DNA from: Spinacia oleracea | Lineage: Eukaryota > Streptophyta > Magnoliopsida > Caryophyllales > Amaranthaceae | DNA length: 64,000 bases | Direction: 5' to 3' | Assembly (NCBI RefSeq): GCF_020520425.1 | Contig: NC_079487.1 | Span: 106,550,141 to 106,614,140, forward strand | Shown here: positions 20,701 to 32,842 of the stretch, one piece after another | Layout of the letters: every line of letters starts with the position of its first letter | How positions within the stretch are numbered: the stretch's first letter is position 1 | Program-made: the position numbers and the translations under genes | Notes under the pieces: generated by a model | Seen by the model: the letters and a program-made list of their open reading frames with translations, nothing else | The model's database searches: none | What the model was told of the DNA's origin: nothing

Positions 20701-23700
20701 TCAATCCAGTATACGTTCCGTACCAGTGTCCTTAAGTGAGCCCAACCATGCAGGCGGAACCATCCCAGTTTGTTCTTGAACCGTCTTGAACAACGGTGGC
20801 AAAGTCCGATAAATATTGGCAACCTCCGCCATTGCACTTCCACCGGCGGTGGAACCCTCACCACCACCACCACTTCCACCATTTGTCCACACACTAATTT
20901 TAGGCTGCAACCCCTTGATAGCCCCCGCGTTAATTTCAGCAATTTCTTTAAACACGCCATTGTTAATCATCATGTAGTCCCTTAATGCCAAATAATTGCC
21001 CCCGAGTGCCTCTAATAAGGTACTTAAGTACGTGCCTTGTGCTTGTGCAAGTGCTACTATTCCTTCTGCTTCCCTTTTCTTTGCATAAAGGTCTGCATCA
21101 GCTGCTTGCTGACGAGAGTAAAGTGCTGCTTCTGCAAGTGTTTTTTCGGCTTCTGCTGCCTTTTCTTGTATGTATAGAGTTGCTTCTGCTCCTTTTTGTT
21201 GTTGGTATAGCTCCCAATTTGCTTCTTGTACCTTTTATTTATTTACAATCATAATTTTTGAAGCTTCATTAAAATTGCAACCGTTTAAATATATGTTTAA
21301 TACAATTTCGTCATTGGATTGCATTAGAAATATTGTCCTATCAAGCATATTGGGTTTTTTGGGCATAGTCGTATTAGCTTAGGAGGTTATATACTTATAT
21401 AGCCATGTAGGCAATAATTGTGGATATTGATGATCTTGTACTCTTAAATAAACTAATTTATCATCTTAAGATATATAAAAAGAGTAAATAAACCTTATGA
21501 TCATGTCATTTGGCAATAATTGTGGATATTGATGATCTTGTACTCTTAAATAAACTAATTTATCATCTTAAGATATATAAAAAGAGTAAATAAACCTTAT
21601 GATCATGTCATTTGGCAATAATTGTGGATATTGATGATCTTGTACTCTTAAATAAACTAATTTATCATCTTAAGATATATAAAAAGAGTAAATAAACCTT
21701 ATGATCATGTCATTTGGCAATAATTGTGGATATTGATGATCTTGTACTCTTAAATAAACTAATTTATCATCTTAAGATATATAAAAAGAGTAAATAAACC
21801 TTATGATCATGTAATTTACCAATGAAATTTTGACCTACTAGTTAAAACTTACAATAGGTCTCATGTTCGAATCCCCCTTCCTCATTTATATTGCACTCAT
21901 GGCTAAGACTCCGTTTTATTGGACTTATTTTGACTGAACTTATATTATTTGAACATAACTGAACTTATTTTATCTGAAAATAACTTATTTTGTCTGAAAT
22001 AAACTTTTTTTTTGTGTGAAAAAATCTGGAATTTATTTTTGCTGAACTTATCTGAAATTAACTGAACTGGTCTGAACCTAACTGAACTTATCTGAATTTA
22101 TTTTGTCTGAAATAAGTCAAAACAAGTCGAACAGAACATAGCCCTAATTCGCAGAAGAAAAAAAATCATGCCATTTAGAGCAGAAAAAGCGAAATCTTGT
22201 AATTTACGAAACTAACCTTAGTTTCATATTCAACACTAGCTTTACTCAAGAATTCAGCCTTCAATTTTTCAGTCTGAGTGAGAGCATTCATCCTCTCAAC
22301 CTCTCTTTGCAACTCTGCTTCCCTCAATTTGACTGCTTTCTCTGCTTCCACCTCAGCAACTTGGGTATCTTTGGCCCAACCAGCTTTCTTTGTTGCCAAC
22401 TCAGCATTTGCTTCTGCCACCTCAGCCAACCTTTCATTCTCATATATTTGTACCTCTGCCTCCACTTTTATCTCCTCCTTCTTGGCATGTCCTATTCTTT
22501 GTACTGATATTATCTTCGTTTCTGCATCAATTTTCGACGCATTCTGTATTGTCTCTCCGTTCCTCAACTTCGATCCTATCTCCCCCTTCTTCCTTGCTTC
22601 CGCAACATCAATCTTGGCCTAGTGTTACAACATGTTACAAATATTTTTAGCACAACTATATATTAAAGGGTCTTTTTGTATGATCGTGATCATAAAACAA
22701 TTAATTCCGTACACAAGGAGTACGGATATAATATCATTATCAACTTAACATCCTGTAAAATATAATTTTATATTTACCACCTTAATTTTATAAAACGTTT
22801 TATATTTACCACCCTTTGGCGAATTTCATCCAAATTTCCGTTAATATAGGCCCTATTTACATAACTTTTTTAATTGAAAACCTATTGAAAGCGGGGAAAA
22901 AAAATAAGTGAGGCCCACATTAATACTACATAGAAAATTAGATAGAATCCGTTAAAAACAACTGAATACAAATGTTTCATAAAATTAAGATGAAAAATAT
23001 AAAATTGTATTTTATAAAGTGGTAAATATAAAAACCCGAAACTAAAAGAGGTTAAATATTTGGAAAAGGGTGATGATAAAGGTTGCAAGTTGAATCTTAC
23101 GTGTTGGAGTTAATTGGTATATATAGGCGCAACGTAGGCTATGCATCATCATAATATTTTTACTATTAATGTAATATTTTACTATCAAAATATTACAATA
23201 AGGTAGTTGATATAAAGAAGGAAACAAATTAGAATATTTTAACATTTTTCTAACTTTTTTTTGAAACATGTATAAATGTATAATAGGTTATATAAGTTAA
23301 ATATTTTAGTTTCCAATTTAAATCATAACACATAAGAATGCTATGTCGTCATTATGACACGTTGGTTCGAAAAAAATCCATTACAAACCTGATTGGCAGC
23401 TTCCATTTGAGTCTTCTGGCCCAAATAAGAAAAATATTCATGGCCAGGAATATCAACCAATTGTTTGATATTAGCATTATAAATCAAAAGGCCAAACTGA
23501 TTAAGCTCAAGCTGAACCTTTCCAAAGACTTCCTGCTTAAACTTCTTAGCCCCACTAAAAACCTCCTCCATAGTCATAGAGGCGGCAAGGACACGTGTCT
23601 CACCCTCGATGACCCCTTGGACAAGCTCCTCCACTTGGTGAGAATGCTTCTCATGTGGAGCAATAAGTTTGGCATACTTAATTAGACAATCATCATCATC

Positions 23701-23916
23701 GGACCTTGGTCCAATGGTGAAGACTGCAGGTAAGATAAATGGTAGCTTCTCTGAACTCATGGCTTGAACCTCGAAGGTGTAGTTGACCGGAGTTATGTCG
23801 AATTTGGTGGATGACTGACCTGGTAGAATCCATGCTTTTTTGGCTAGCTTTATATCTGCTATACCAGCACCGGTAATTACCAAATATTCTGATGCGCTCG
23901 CTATTCTATACCACAT
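20701..23916 (-). CDS. Flotillin-like protein (plant FLOT family), 3 exons
   Basis: Coding exons are 23389-23916, 22217-22618 and 20701-21231. All introns are GT-AG and phase 0, giving 486 residues (about 470 in Arabidopsis flotillins). Residues 1 to about 150 form the SPFH/prohibitin domain (start [37 protein letters not shown]). Residues about 180-350 are the EA-rich coiled-coil flotillin region ([39 protein letters not shown]). The C-terminus has [20 protein letters not shown] and [13 protein letters not shown], both family signatures. The family forms oligomeric scaffolds on the inner face of plasma-membrane microdomains and is linked to clathrin-independent endocytosis. The start fits family length and a TATA-like box 51 bp upstream. 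Intron 2 carries a 102 bp tandem array and a MITE; intron 1 carries another MITE. No break is seen, so it looks functional. A Gly/Ser-rich insert near the C-terminus is a local peculiarity. Confidence 0.95.
21410..21817. repeat. Tandem repeat, four copies of a 102 bp unit in flotillin intron 2
   Basis: The unit begins GGCAATAATTGTGGATATTG and recurs at 21410, 21512, 21614 and 21716, spacing exactly 102 bp. The copies look identical apart from the last bases of the fourth. This points to recent expansion or gene-conversion-like homogenisation. Confidence 0.95.
21838..21900 (+). repeat. Possible SINE fragment with B-box
   Basis: Contains ACAATAGGTCTCATGTTCGAATCCCCC, in which GTTCGAATCC is a Pol III B-box. 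A related sequence (TACAATAGGTCTCATG) occurs reversed near 41995-42030. The ends cannot be defined. Confidence 0.3.
21901..22143. mobile_element. MITE with imperfect terminal inverted repeats (superfamily uncertain)
   Basis: The left end GGCTAAGACTCCGTTTTATT and the right end, read reversed as GGGCTATGTTCTGTTCGACT, are imperfect inverted repeats. The interior is made of repeated GAACTTATYTGAA words. It lies in flotillin intron 2, just before exon 2 in plus coordinates. No target duplication is clear; a hAT or Harbinger-type MITE is possible. Confidence 0.55.
23066..23360. mobile_element. MITE copy in flotillin intron 1
   Basis: Starts GATAAAGGTTGCAAGTTG and carries CGTAGGCTATGCATC and repeated AATATTTTTACTATTAAT words. 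It is the inverted counterpart of the element at 31239-31502 plus 41871-41937, which shares these words in the same order. The far end is eroded or truncated close to the splice donor at 23388. Confidence 0.7.
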
Positions 23917-23966
23917 TTTGTTAATTCGAATAAGAAGAACTAAACGTACCTTAGTACTGCAGGGTG

Positions 23967-23973
23967 ATTTATA
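23967..23973 (-). promoter_or_regulatory. Candidate TATA box of the flotillin gene
   Basis: TATAAAT on the minus strand (GATATAAATCACC), 51 bp before the start codon. That would leave a very short 5' leader of about 20 nt. Position is reasonable but unproven. Confidence 0.4.
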
Positions 23974-25900
23974 TCATTATATGGTCATCGATCTCATTGC
24001 ATCATTAATATTTTGATAAGATAGAAAGACCAAGGGATTGAATATGTAAACTTCCTTGCTTTTTCGTTTCCAAAAAGAATTAAGCAAGTGGGAAATTGTT
24101 AAACAATTTATTCTAGACTTTGGATAATATATTGCTTAATTGTGTGGACCTTGACAGAACTCATAACAAACTCATTATTTGAATGATTAGTCCATATTTA
24201 TTTCGATTGAAAATGAAAGGCAGCTTCTTTTTAAGCCTTTTCACGTCAATTTCAGGCTACTAGATCCTAGATCCTAAATCCTAAATGCAGCGCGTTTTCA
24301 AGCGAAGAAGAACGTACGTAGGACTGTAGGAGGTTATGTTTAACTTTCGTAGGCTGAAACGTTTACACATACTACAAGAATTGTTAATTACAACTAGCGA
24401 AATGTAACATTTTCTATTTTGTTTCCTAGATGAGCTAAGAACTAACAAGTCTTCGCTAACGAATGGGGTGTGCGCAAGAAAGTGGAATACTAAATCAAAA
24501 TATACACGTAATCAGAATGGTCGTCGGAGTAGTGGCAGCCGGCCTAATGAGTAATTACAAACTAATCACGTATTAGTTGGTCAACCAACAACAGCTAAAA
24601 CTATCTGTGTCATGCCTTATCAATAATTAACTTTTTGTTGTTTGACACCGAAACTTGCAAACTCTTGTAATTGTTACATTGTCAATATAACCAACTTTGT
24701 TGTAAATTTGCAATAATAGACCGTCCTTTAATTTCAGCCCAATTAATTATTGGGTTTTTTGGAAGTTTAAGCCCATTTGTTTGGGCTGGGATTTTAAATC
24801 TTGTTCTTAATTCTTAAATGTAAAAGGATCAGAGAGTAGTCAACAAAAACACAAAATCATGATTTTATTTTTTGAATCTTGAGCCTCCTCAAAAGCTTGT
24901 CCTACTCCCTATTTATTTTCAACATTTGGACCCCACAATTAATCCTGCGGCCCTGTTTTCCACTTTTCACCAAAAAATTGCAACTTTTCGTTACCGTAGC
25001 TTCCCAAATTACCCCTTCTTTATAGCTTAATGGATTGTAAAATGATGCATTATCAAGATCATAAAACAATGGTAATGAAAATTTCATAGCTTTTGACATT
25101 TTTTAATTAGAAAGACACAAAAGATTACTTCTCCTTCCCTAAAAGATTCACTCAATGTAATTTTTTGGGTTAAACTTTAAAAGCTTTTCGTTAGTGTATA
25201 AGAAATAATATAAACTTGTAAGGTTTTGTTAGAGTCGTCTCAATATATATTTTCGGAAATTCAAGTATTTTTTTTTTATAATTTTTACGCATGCAGAACT
25301 TGATATATTTACGTTTTAAGTCATGTCTTGAAGAGCGTAAATTGGACAGTATTTTACGGACGGAAGGAGTATTATATTATATTTTTGTATAAGTTGTTTG
25401 ACTAATGTTTTAAGTTGTATCTTTGAGACCATAAAAGATCGAAAGAATATCAAACATCAATAAATATTTTGACGTGAATATATAAAATGGGTTTGAACAA
25501 CTCAATGAATGGAATAGCTCAATCCACTTACAAGTCCAATAAAAATTTTACACTAAAATCAACTAACAATAAATTAGTATTTCCTCTTATCTTTCTCCAT
25601 TATAGAACAATTCAGCTTCAAATTTTCAATCCTTGTACTACCATTGTGAAAGTTTGAAACCCAAATAGAATAGGGAAGGGCATTTGAGTAAAACCAAAAA
25701 ATTTGTATTGGTGGTGGGACACATGTTCCCTCTCCCTCTAGGCTCCATCGATTATCGTCTCTTTTGACACTATCTGGTCACTATCACTTCACACTTCTCT
25801 ACACTAGTCTCCCATCCGGCCCTCCCCCCAATCCCCATCTTCTTCTCCTCTCTGCATTTTCTCTGCTCAAAAACCCACACTTACAAAAGCTAAAACCATA
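23974..25900. other. Intergenic region between two divergent host genes
   Basis: About 1.9 kb between the head-to-head flotillin (minus) and membrane protein (plus) genes, so it must contain both promoters. Apart from one MITE I see AT-rich sequence. A CT-rich leader (TTCTCCTCTCTGCATTTTCTC) lies directly before the start codon at 25901. No clear TATA box was found for the right-hand gene. Confidence 0.5.
25128..25369. mobile_element. Stowaway-type MITE
   Basis: 242 bp, starts CTTCTCCTTCCCTAAAAGAT and ends ACGGACGGAAGGAG. Flanked by TA at 25126-25127 and 25370-25371. Its left two thirds match the truncated copy at 31075-31238 in the same orientation (shared TATAAGAAATAATATA and TCAATATATATTTTC). 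Confidence 0.75.
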
Positions 25901-28900
25901 ATGCTGCTAAGTTTCTGCAAAACAAGAAGAAGATGTAGTAAACCCACATTACTATTCTTCTACTTCCTTACTTTAACACTACTACTAGTTGTTACTACTT
26001 CCACCATACTCCCTCCTTCAGGTACCATTTCTCGCAAATTCTTGTATCCTGTTAAATGTTTGTTTGCTAATTACTTTTACTGTTCTACCCCTATACTAGT
26101 ATATGCTAACTTTTTGTTGGTTTGTGTGAATTTTCAGGGTTGGTAAATGAAGGAAATTACTCTCACAGTGGGGGTGAAAGGGGAGGTGTTCCGGCTGAGG
26201 GGCCGGGTTTTAGTAGTGGTGGAGGAGATGGAAATGGAGAAGGGTATGGAGGTTATGGTGGTTATGGTGGTTACGGAGGAGGGAGTTCGATGATGGTATT
26301 GGCACCAAGAAGAACACATAGAAAGGATCCTTTAGATGAGTTTAGGTATTACAAAGGTGGTTGGAATATTACTGATCATCATTATTGGGCTGTAAGTTCT
26401 TCAATCCTTATCTACTTATTAACTTCTTGTTGTTTTGGCATTTCATGTTCACATTTTTGGCTTTCTTTTATTGGGTTCAAGAAACAAAATTGGCATAATG
26501 GCATGTAAGAGTTGAGATAAGTAGGAAAGTAATAAGGGCATTTTTGTGATTTGATTATTGGTATCGAACAATTAGCTAAAAACATAACGTATTTATGAAT
26601 TTTTTTGAGGTAGAGCGAGTCACAAAAAACAAGTCGACAAGTGATATATACATGATTCATCTAAACTAGTTAATATCCGCACTAATATAGTGTTATTCAT
26701 CGTGTTGTGAGGATGAAACGACAAGGTGCAGTGATTGAACTTAAAAAGAATGTCTCTGTACATGACTAGTTAAGTTAGGCATTTAACATTTGGCATAACT
26801 ACTAATATGCCCTTAATGAATTAAACTAATCTTAGTGTGTGGTTAAGGAAAGAGATAGAGAAGGTAAAACCGAATAAACTTTGCTCTTTGTCCCTTATTC
26901 GTTGTCTAACCGTAAAATACGAAGTAGCAAGAATGCTTGCACTAGTGCACAAGACCATGGTCTCAAACTCTCAACTCCCAAAGTGCGCACGTTATTACGG
27001 AGTATTTTTTATTTTATTTTTGGTGTTGGCACCCGGTTCACCCTTGGGGTAATCCGGATTCGGGGCGAGTTCTGAGTGGATAGGTTCCGGTTTCCTTCCA
27101 ATTGTTTTTGCGGGGGATCGAATATGGGTTCTCGCTACCAAATTCAAGCGAATCAACCCCAATCACCACTGAACCAACAAACAATTGGTACTACGGAGTA
27201 TTCTTCGTGGGCAGATTATGATTGTAAATTGTAATAATACACTTGTTAATTTGAAGCCTCTTTTATTGAAACGGGTCTCCGTTTTTATAGATTTGGGCCC
27301 ATTAGTTACAAAATGCAAACTAGGTATTGAGTTTAACTCCTAATTCCTAAACCCCTTTAATTTCCAGCTGTAGTTAATTTAATCATCATTTTGATTTTAT
27401 TTGAAGAAGATAAATGGAGAAGAAAGGGGGGAGAAATGGTGAATGGTGGGACCAAAAATTTGACTGAACGTACTGATTGAAGACAACCTGTCACAAATTT
27501 GTGGCATACTTCAGGGAAATTGGACACTTTATGACATTTATGTTCTTGCAGCTAGGACTAGGAAAGTAATGGAGTAATTTAGTTGGATCCGAACTAGTAA
27601 TGTGAAACTAAATGTGATAACATAATATTCCATCCGTATTTTAATATGTGATGCATTTTGATCGACATAAAATTTTAGGAGACTGGGTTGATTTTATTAA
27701 GATAAAATCCAAGTAGGGTGATGAAGAATAAACAATTGTAAACAAAAGATAGCAGGGTTTGTTTAAAGTATTCAAAGAAAAAGCGAGTGAGAATCAAAAA
27801 TGATAAAATATTAGTCTATTAGGCCGTATAAGATAAGGAAGAAAATCAGAAATAATAAAAATATGAGAAAAGCATACCAAAAATAGCAAGTGCAACCCAT
27901 ACTAAAATATGACCGCTTTTAGAAAGTGCAACACATCTTAAAATGCAGGAGTAAATACATTTTTAGAACTTTGTCCCCAAATTTATGTCATGTTTAATTG
28001 TTAAAGTACCCCCATTTATAAATTTGTAAAACTAATAAAGTACTCTTCCATAATTTGTGATGTTGATAGGGATATTCGAATTAGTACTGTGACGACTGAC
28101 GACTAACTTTGGTCTTTGGATGGAGGGAATTTAGGGAAAACATAATTTGGTATAGTAATAAAGTTACTCTTTGTAGTCTTGCCACAAACTATGTTTTTCA
28201 CATGTTGCTAAGAAAAATGCTTACGATGAGTGCTAAAGAGTAAGCTAGATGATGCTATCTTTTAAGAAAAATCAATATAAGTATTTAGTAACACTTAGTT
28301 TGCCTTGTACATTTTTGTGTGGTTATGCACATAAGCAAGCTAATGAGATAGTAAATGGAGGTTGGGATGAGTATGCTGTTTTCAAGAGTGCCAATTTAGT
28401 TGATTTTTGAGCTGTCATATATGGCTCATGAGAAACTATCAGCAGCATGCATGGCTTTCAGAGACTTAGCTTAGAATTGCAGCTTAGTTTATCCACAAGT
28501 CAAGTTCATTCATTCGTTCAATATGCTTTTCATTGCAAGTCTACTGAACAGTTATGACTCCTGACTATATATACTTGATCTTTGTTCTGATTATAACTCT
28601 TTTTTCTTCTGATTTTGTAATGCAGTCTGTCGGTTTCTCTGCTGCTCCGCTGTTCATCATCTCCTTAGTCTGGTTCCTTGTGTTCGGGCTATGTTTGCTA
28701 ACAATCTCTCTGTGTCACTTCTGCTGTCGAAGGGAGCAGCGCATTGGCTATTCACCTACAGCTTACATTCTCTCACTCATACTTCTTATACTCTTCACAC
28801 TTGCTGCAATGTATGTTCTCTCTATAACTCTCTGACAGTAGCATCTGAACAGTAAAGTTTAATCCATGCATGTTCTTAATCCATCAATGTTATTTGTTTT

Positions 28901-30689
28901 CAGTATTGGATGTCTTGTTTTATACTCTGGACAAGCAAAGTTCCATCGTAGCACTGTATCGACATTGGAATATGTTGTGAGTCAAGCTGATGCAACTGTT
29001 TGGAAGCTCAACAATGTGTCCAATTATCTTTCCTCAGCAAAACTGATAGGAATTCAAAATGTTTTCTTGCCTTCTAATGTGCAAACTGACATTGATGATA
29101 TAGACATGAAAATCAGTGCTTCTTCTAGCTTCCTGGATCACCAGTCCACTGACACTGCTGATGACATAAGAGATGTACTGGATTCTGTGTAAGTTATGAA
29201 AATGTATGTCAACCAAATAACCACCTCAGTTTAGTTTACAGCTAGAATTGATCATGTGTGTGTTTCTGTAGGAGGCTCGCTCTCATCATAGTCGCTGCCA
29301 TCATGCTTTTCCTAACATTTCTAGGATTCTGTAAACCACTTTCCCCGATACCTATCTATGATCTCAAATTTACTTCTTTGTATTTGCAAACCCAACATGC
29401 TGATTGTTTTGTGGCCTTCTCTTGTTTCAGTGTTTTCAATGTTCGGCATGCAAGTTCTTGTCTACACGTGAGTCACAAAATCGTGATATTACTGCATTAC
29501 TTCAATGACTAACAATTCATTAAGCTTCCACAATTTATCATCTATACATACATATGACAGTTTAAAGGAAATCCTGCAGGCTTGTGGTTTTTGGATGGAT
29601 TCTAGTGACTGGAACTTTTATCTTGTGTGGCGTATTCCTCCTGTTCCACAAGTAAGTATTGTATTAAACTACAGAGGATAATGTTAATGAACGATAATAT
29701 ATCTTAACAACTTAATCATAACTTGGTTACATCAATGGTTTATATAGGAAATCATACATAACTCTGCTAGGTTTAGGACTTTATTAAATTCCTAAACTAA
29801 CACAACCGTGGTTTCTTAAACATACTAGAACCCTAGATATAACATAACTCTAACATATTGGGTTGTTATTTTCTTTAATTTGTCTTGCTTGCCAAAATTT
29901 ACTCATTTGTTTGAATTGTTTGACCAGTGTGACTGCAGATACTTGTTTGGCTATGCACCAATGGTCTGAGAATCCCACAGCTCATACAGCATTAGATGAA
30001 ATACTTCCTTGTGTTGATCCAGCTACTTCACAGGAAACCTTGAAACGAAGCAAGGAGGTTACTACTCAGCTTGTGGACATGGTTAACTCTGTCATATCCA
30101 ATGTCTCTAACATCAATTTTGGTGTACAATTCAAACCTTTTTACTATAATCAATCTGGACCTCTTCTGCCATTTCTTTGCAACCCGTTCTCACATGACTT
30201 ATCAGACCGCCAATGCAGTGGTGGAGAAGTTCAATTGAACAATGCTACTCAGGTAACAGACTAACAATCCCTTTTTCTTGAGCTATTTGTCCTGCCTAAC
30301 AACACTGACTACTCTTCATGCTACAGGTTTTGGGCAATAATGTGTGTGAGGTTGATCCGAATGGGATATGCATTACTACTGGCCGTTTAACACCGGCCAT
30401 GTATAACCAAATATCTGCAGCTGTGAATGTGAGCTATGGATTGCAGAACTACGGTCCTGACCTAGTTGCATTACAGGACTGCTCTTTTGTCAGGGAAACC
30501 TTCACAAGTATATACAGTGATCATTGTCCTGATCTACGACGATACAGCAGATGGGTGTATGCAGGGCTGGTGCTGGTCTCTTTTGCAGTGATGTTATCCC
30601 TCGTTTTCTGGGTAGTTTTTGGCAGGGAACGCAAGCACCGGTTATATACCAAAAGGCGCTTAAGGGAAGGTGGTTATAAGAAATCTTGA
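25901..30689 (+). CDS. Plant multi-spanning membrane protein of unknown function, 9 exons
   Basis: Exons: 25901-26021, 26138-26391, 28626-28810, 28904-29188, 29272-29330, 29431-29467, 29580-29651, 29928-30252, 30327-30689. All introns are GT-AG and the joined frame is 566 residues. Residues about 15-40 are a signal peptide or anchor (LLFFYFLTLTLLLVV). A Gly/Tyr-rich stretch (GYGGYGGYGGYGGG) precedes a conserved WNITDHHYWASVGFSAAP segment. Membrane segments fall near residues 130-150, 165-195, 283-305, 307-337 and 520-545. The long loops contain several cysteines (CLAMHQW, CVDP, CNPF, CEVDPNGIC, HCPDL) and NVS/NAT glycosylation sites, so they are probably extracellular. The protein resembles an uncharacterised plant family (Arabidopsis At2g12400/At2g25270 type, from memory). 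The overall layout recalls tweety-type channels, but that is only a resemblance. No break seen. Intron 2 (2.2 kb) holds a SINE and a MITE. Confidence 0.88.
27007..27191 (-). mobile_element. tRNA-derived SINE in intron 2 of the membrane protein gene
   Basis: Flanked by an 11 bp target duplication TACGGAGTATT at 26996-27006 and 27192-27202. On the minus strand it has an A-box-like GGTTCAGTGGTGATT, a B-box-like ATTCGATCC, a conserved body (CCTATCCACTCAGAACTCGC) and an A-rich 3' tail. Related to the SINE at 62804-62969. Confidence 0.9.
27628..27951. mobile_element. Stowaway-like MITE in intron 2
   Basis: Starts TTCCATCCGTATTTTAATATG and ends with an approximate inverse (CATCTTAAAATGCAGGAG). Flanked by TA at 27626-27627 and 27952-27953. 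Inverted ends are imperfect, so it is older than the copy at 5160. Confidence 0.65.
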
Positions 30690-31074
30690 CTGGTAGATTG
30701 ACTACTAATTCTTTCTTGTAATTTTCTGATACTATTGCTAGAATCTGCATTACATTTTGATGCCTAGAGTCATAATCTGTGTTATTTGTTGAATCTTTAA
30801 GATCTCCCTTGACTTTGTCTGTTGGGGTTGGAAGTATGTAAATGGTTAGTTGCAGCTATCACTTCACATTTGAAGGGGAGGAAGCTAACAAGACATTAGA
30901 CATGCCTATAAGTTGCATTGTGAATTTCTAGTGTAGATAAGAAGAGCTGGTGAAGTGACATTGTGGGTGGGGGAATGAAAGGCTGCCTATTTCTAAGCTT
31001 TTCAATTAGCTAGGGGCACAAAAGTTAGAAATGTTTAAAATAAGTGTGGGTGTTTCTCAAAATAGAAGCATACT
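30690..31074. other. 3' flank of the membrane protein gene
   Basis: Presumably the 3' UTR and terminator of the upstream gene. T-rich sequence with TTGTAATTTTCTGATA near 30716; no further gene seen. Confidence 0.4.
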
Positions 31075-31238
31075 TCCTTTGTCCCTAAAAAATTACCCCA
31101 TTGTCATTTTTTAGGTTAACTTTTGAAAAATTGACCATAAATTCTTATTATTCTATAAGAAATAATATAGTTACGTAGGGTCTTGTTAAATTCGTTTCAA
31201 TATATATTTTCAAAATATTAACTTTTTATAATTCTTAC
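31075..31238. mobile_element. Truncated Stowaway-type MITE
   Basis: Begins CTTCCTTTGTCCCTAAAAAATTAC and matches the left part of the MITE at 25128-25369. It stops where the next MITE starts at about 31239. The right-hand terminal repeat is not found on the far side of the nested insertion. Confidence 0.6.
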
Positions 31239-31502
31239 AATGATAAAGGTCGCAACATGCGACCTTTAAGCCGTGTTACAATAATGACATGGCATGCTTA
31301 TGTGTCATTATTTAAATTGGATACTAAAATATTTAACTTATATAATCTATTATATATGTTTCAAAAAAGGTAGGAAAATCTTAATATTCTAATTTGTTTC
31401 CTTCTTAATATCGACTATCTTATTTATATATTTTCATAGTAAAAATATTGAATTAATAGTAAAAATATTCTAACGACACATAGCCTACGTGGCGCCAATA
31501 TG

Positions 31503-32842
31503 TGTTAGGTTATGATACATATGACATTTACATAGATCATGCGGAAACAACCATTAACCCAGGAAACATATTATTTACACATAATCATATAGCATAATTA
31601 GATGCATACTCTTTGTTGCGTGCCTTCCCTAGCTGCGCCCGAACCGAACAAGAACAAGTCTTTTAGGACTCCAAGTGTCGTCCCTCCGTAGAAAGTCCAC
31701 AGCACGTCCGGATCCGCCTTAAGATTGACCAACTAGAATCGCCCTTAAGGTACTCAGAAAATTCGGCACTTTTGGGGCAAGATGGGTGTTTGAATTTTCT
31801 CTCAAAACCTCACTTTTGAATACTTTGAAAACTTATGTATAAATTATGACCCCTAGGCCTTTATTTATAGAGTTATGGAAAAGGAATCGTAATCCTAGTA
31901 GGATGCGAATTAATTGGAATTAGAATTCTACATGAATTCTACTTAATCAATTTATCCAATAGGAATAGACATTTAATCATACACTGACTCTTGCAGATTC
32001 AGGAATCTCGCATGAGCTCAAACTCACACACACACGGCAGCCACAAGGGCTGCCCACGCATGCGAGCAGCAGCCCACGCAGCGCGGCCCACGCATGCGCG
32101 GCCTTGTGCGCGCTGGGCTGTGGCGTGCGTGCTTGCTGGGCGATGGCCTGGCTTCGTGCTGGGCCTTCGTCCGGCAGGCCTCGTCCGATGCTAATTCGTA
32201 CGATACGCTTCCGATTAAAATTCCATTTTCGGAATCTATTTCCGATACGAACAATATTCAATATTTCCGATTCCGGAATTAATTTCCGTTTCGAACAAAT
32301 ATTTAATATTTCCGTTTCCGGAATTATTTTCCGATTCCGGTAATATTTCCGATTCTGACAATATTTCCGTTTCCGGCAATATTTCCGATTCTGGTAATAT
32401 TTCCATTTCCAACAATATTTTCCGATACGTACCATGTTTCCGTTTCCGGCAACATCTACGACTTGGATAATATTCATATTTCCGATACGATCCATATTTC
32501 CGTTTCCGGCAATATCATCGTTTCCGGAGTATTCATTTCTTGCCTGTGACGATCTTAGCTCCCACTGAAACCAAGATCCGTCGGTTCCGAATATTCATAG
32601 ATGGAGTATTTAATGCCATTAAATACTTGATCCGTTTACGTACTATTTGTGTGACCCTACGGGTTCAGTCAAGAGTAAGCTGTGGATTAATATCATTAAT
32701 TCCACTTGAACTGAAGCGGCCTCTAGCTAGGCATTCAGCTCACTTGATCTCACTGAATTATTAACTTGTTAATTAATACTGAACCGCATTTATTAGACTT
32801 AACATAGAATGCATACTTGGACCAAGGGCATTATTTCCTTCA
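31503..32842 (-). repeat. 3' LTR of the 10.4 kb copia element
   Basis: 1340 bp, plus-strand ends TGTTAGGTTATG and ATTTCCTTCA. Contains a GC-rich island (32030-32190) and an array of TTTCCGATTCCGG-type words (32215-32530). On the minus strand a TATAAATAAAG box lies near 31857-31867. Confidence 0.95.

Noticed and set aside
21410-21817. CRISPR-like array
   Set aside because: Head-to-tail 102 bp repeats with no distinct spacers, in an intron of a plant gene: an ordinary tandem repeat.
22720-23040. Possible MITE with TAAAATATAATTTTATATTTACCAC ends in flotillin intron 1
   Set aside because: The inverted similarity is mostly A/T and imperfect, and no target duplication could be fixed.
31977-32495. 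A 172-codon minus-strand frame present in both LTRs of the 10.4 kb copia element
   Set aside because: It translates the TTCCG word array and GC island of the LTR (Asn/Arg/Tyr/Lys repeats), with no domain; duplicated only because LTRs are.
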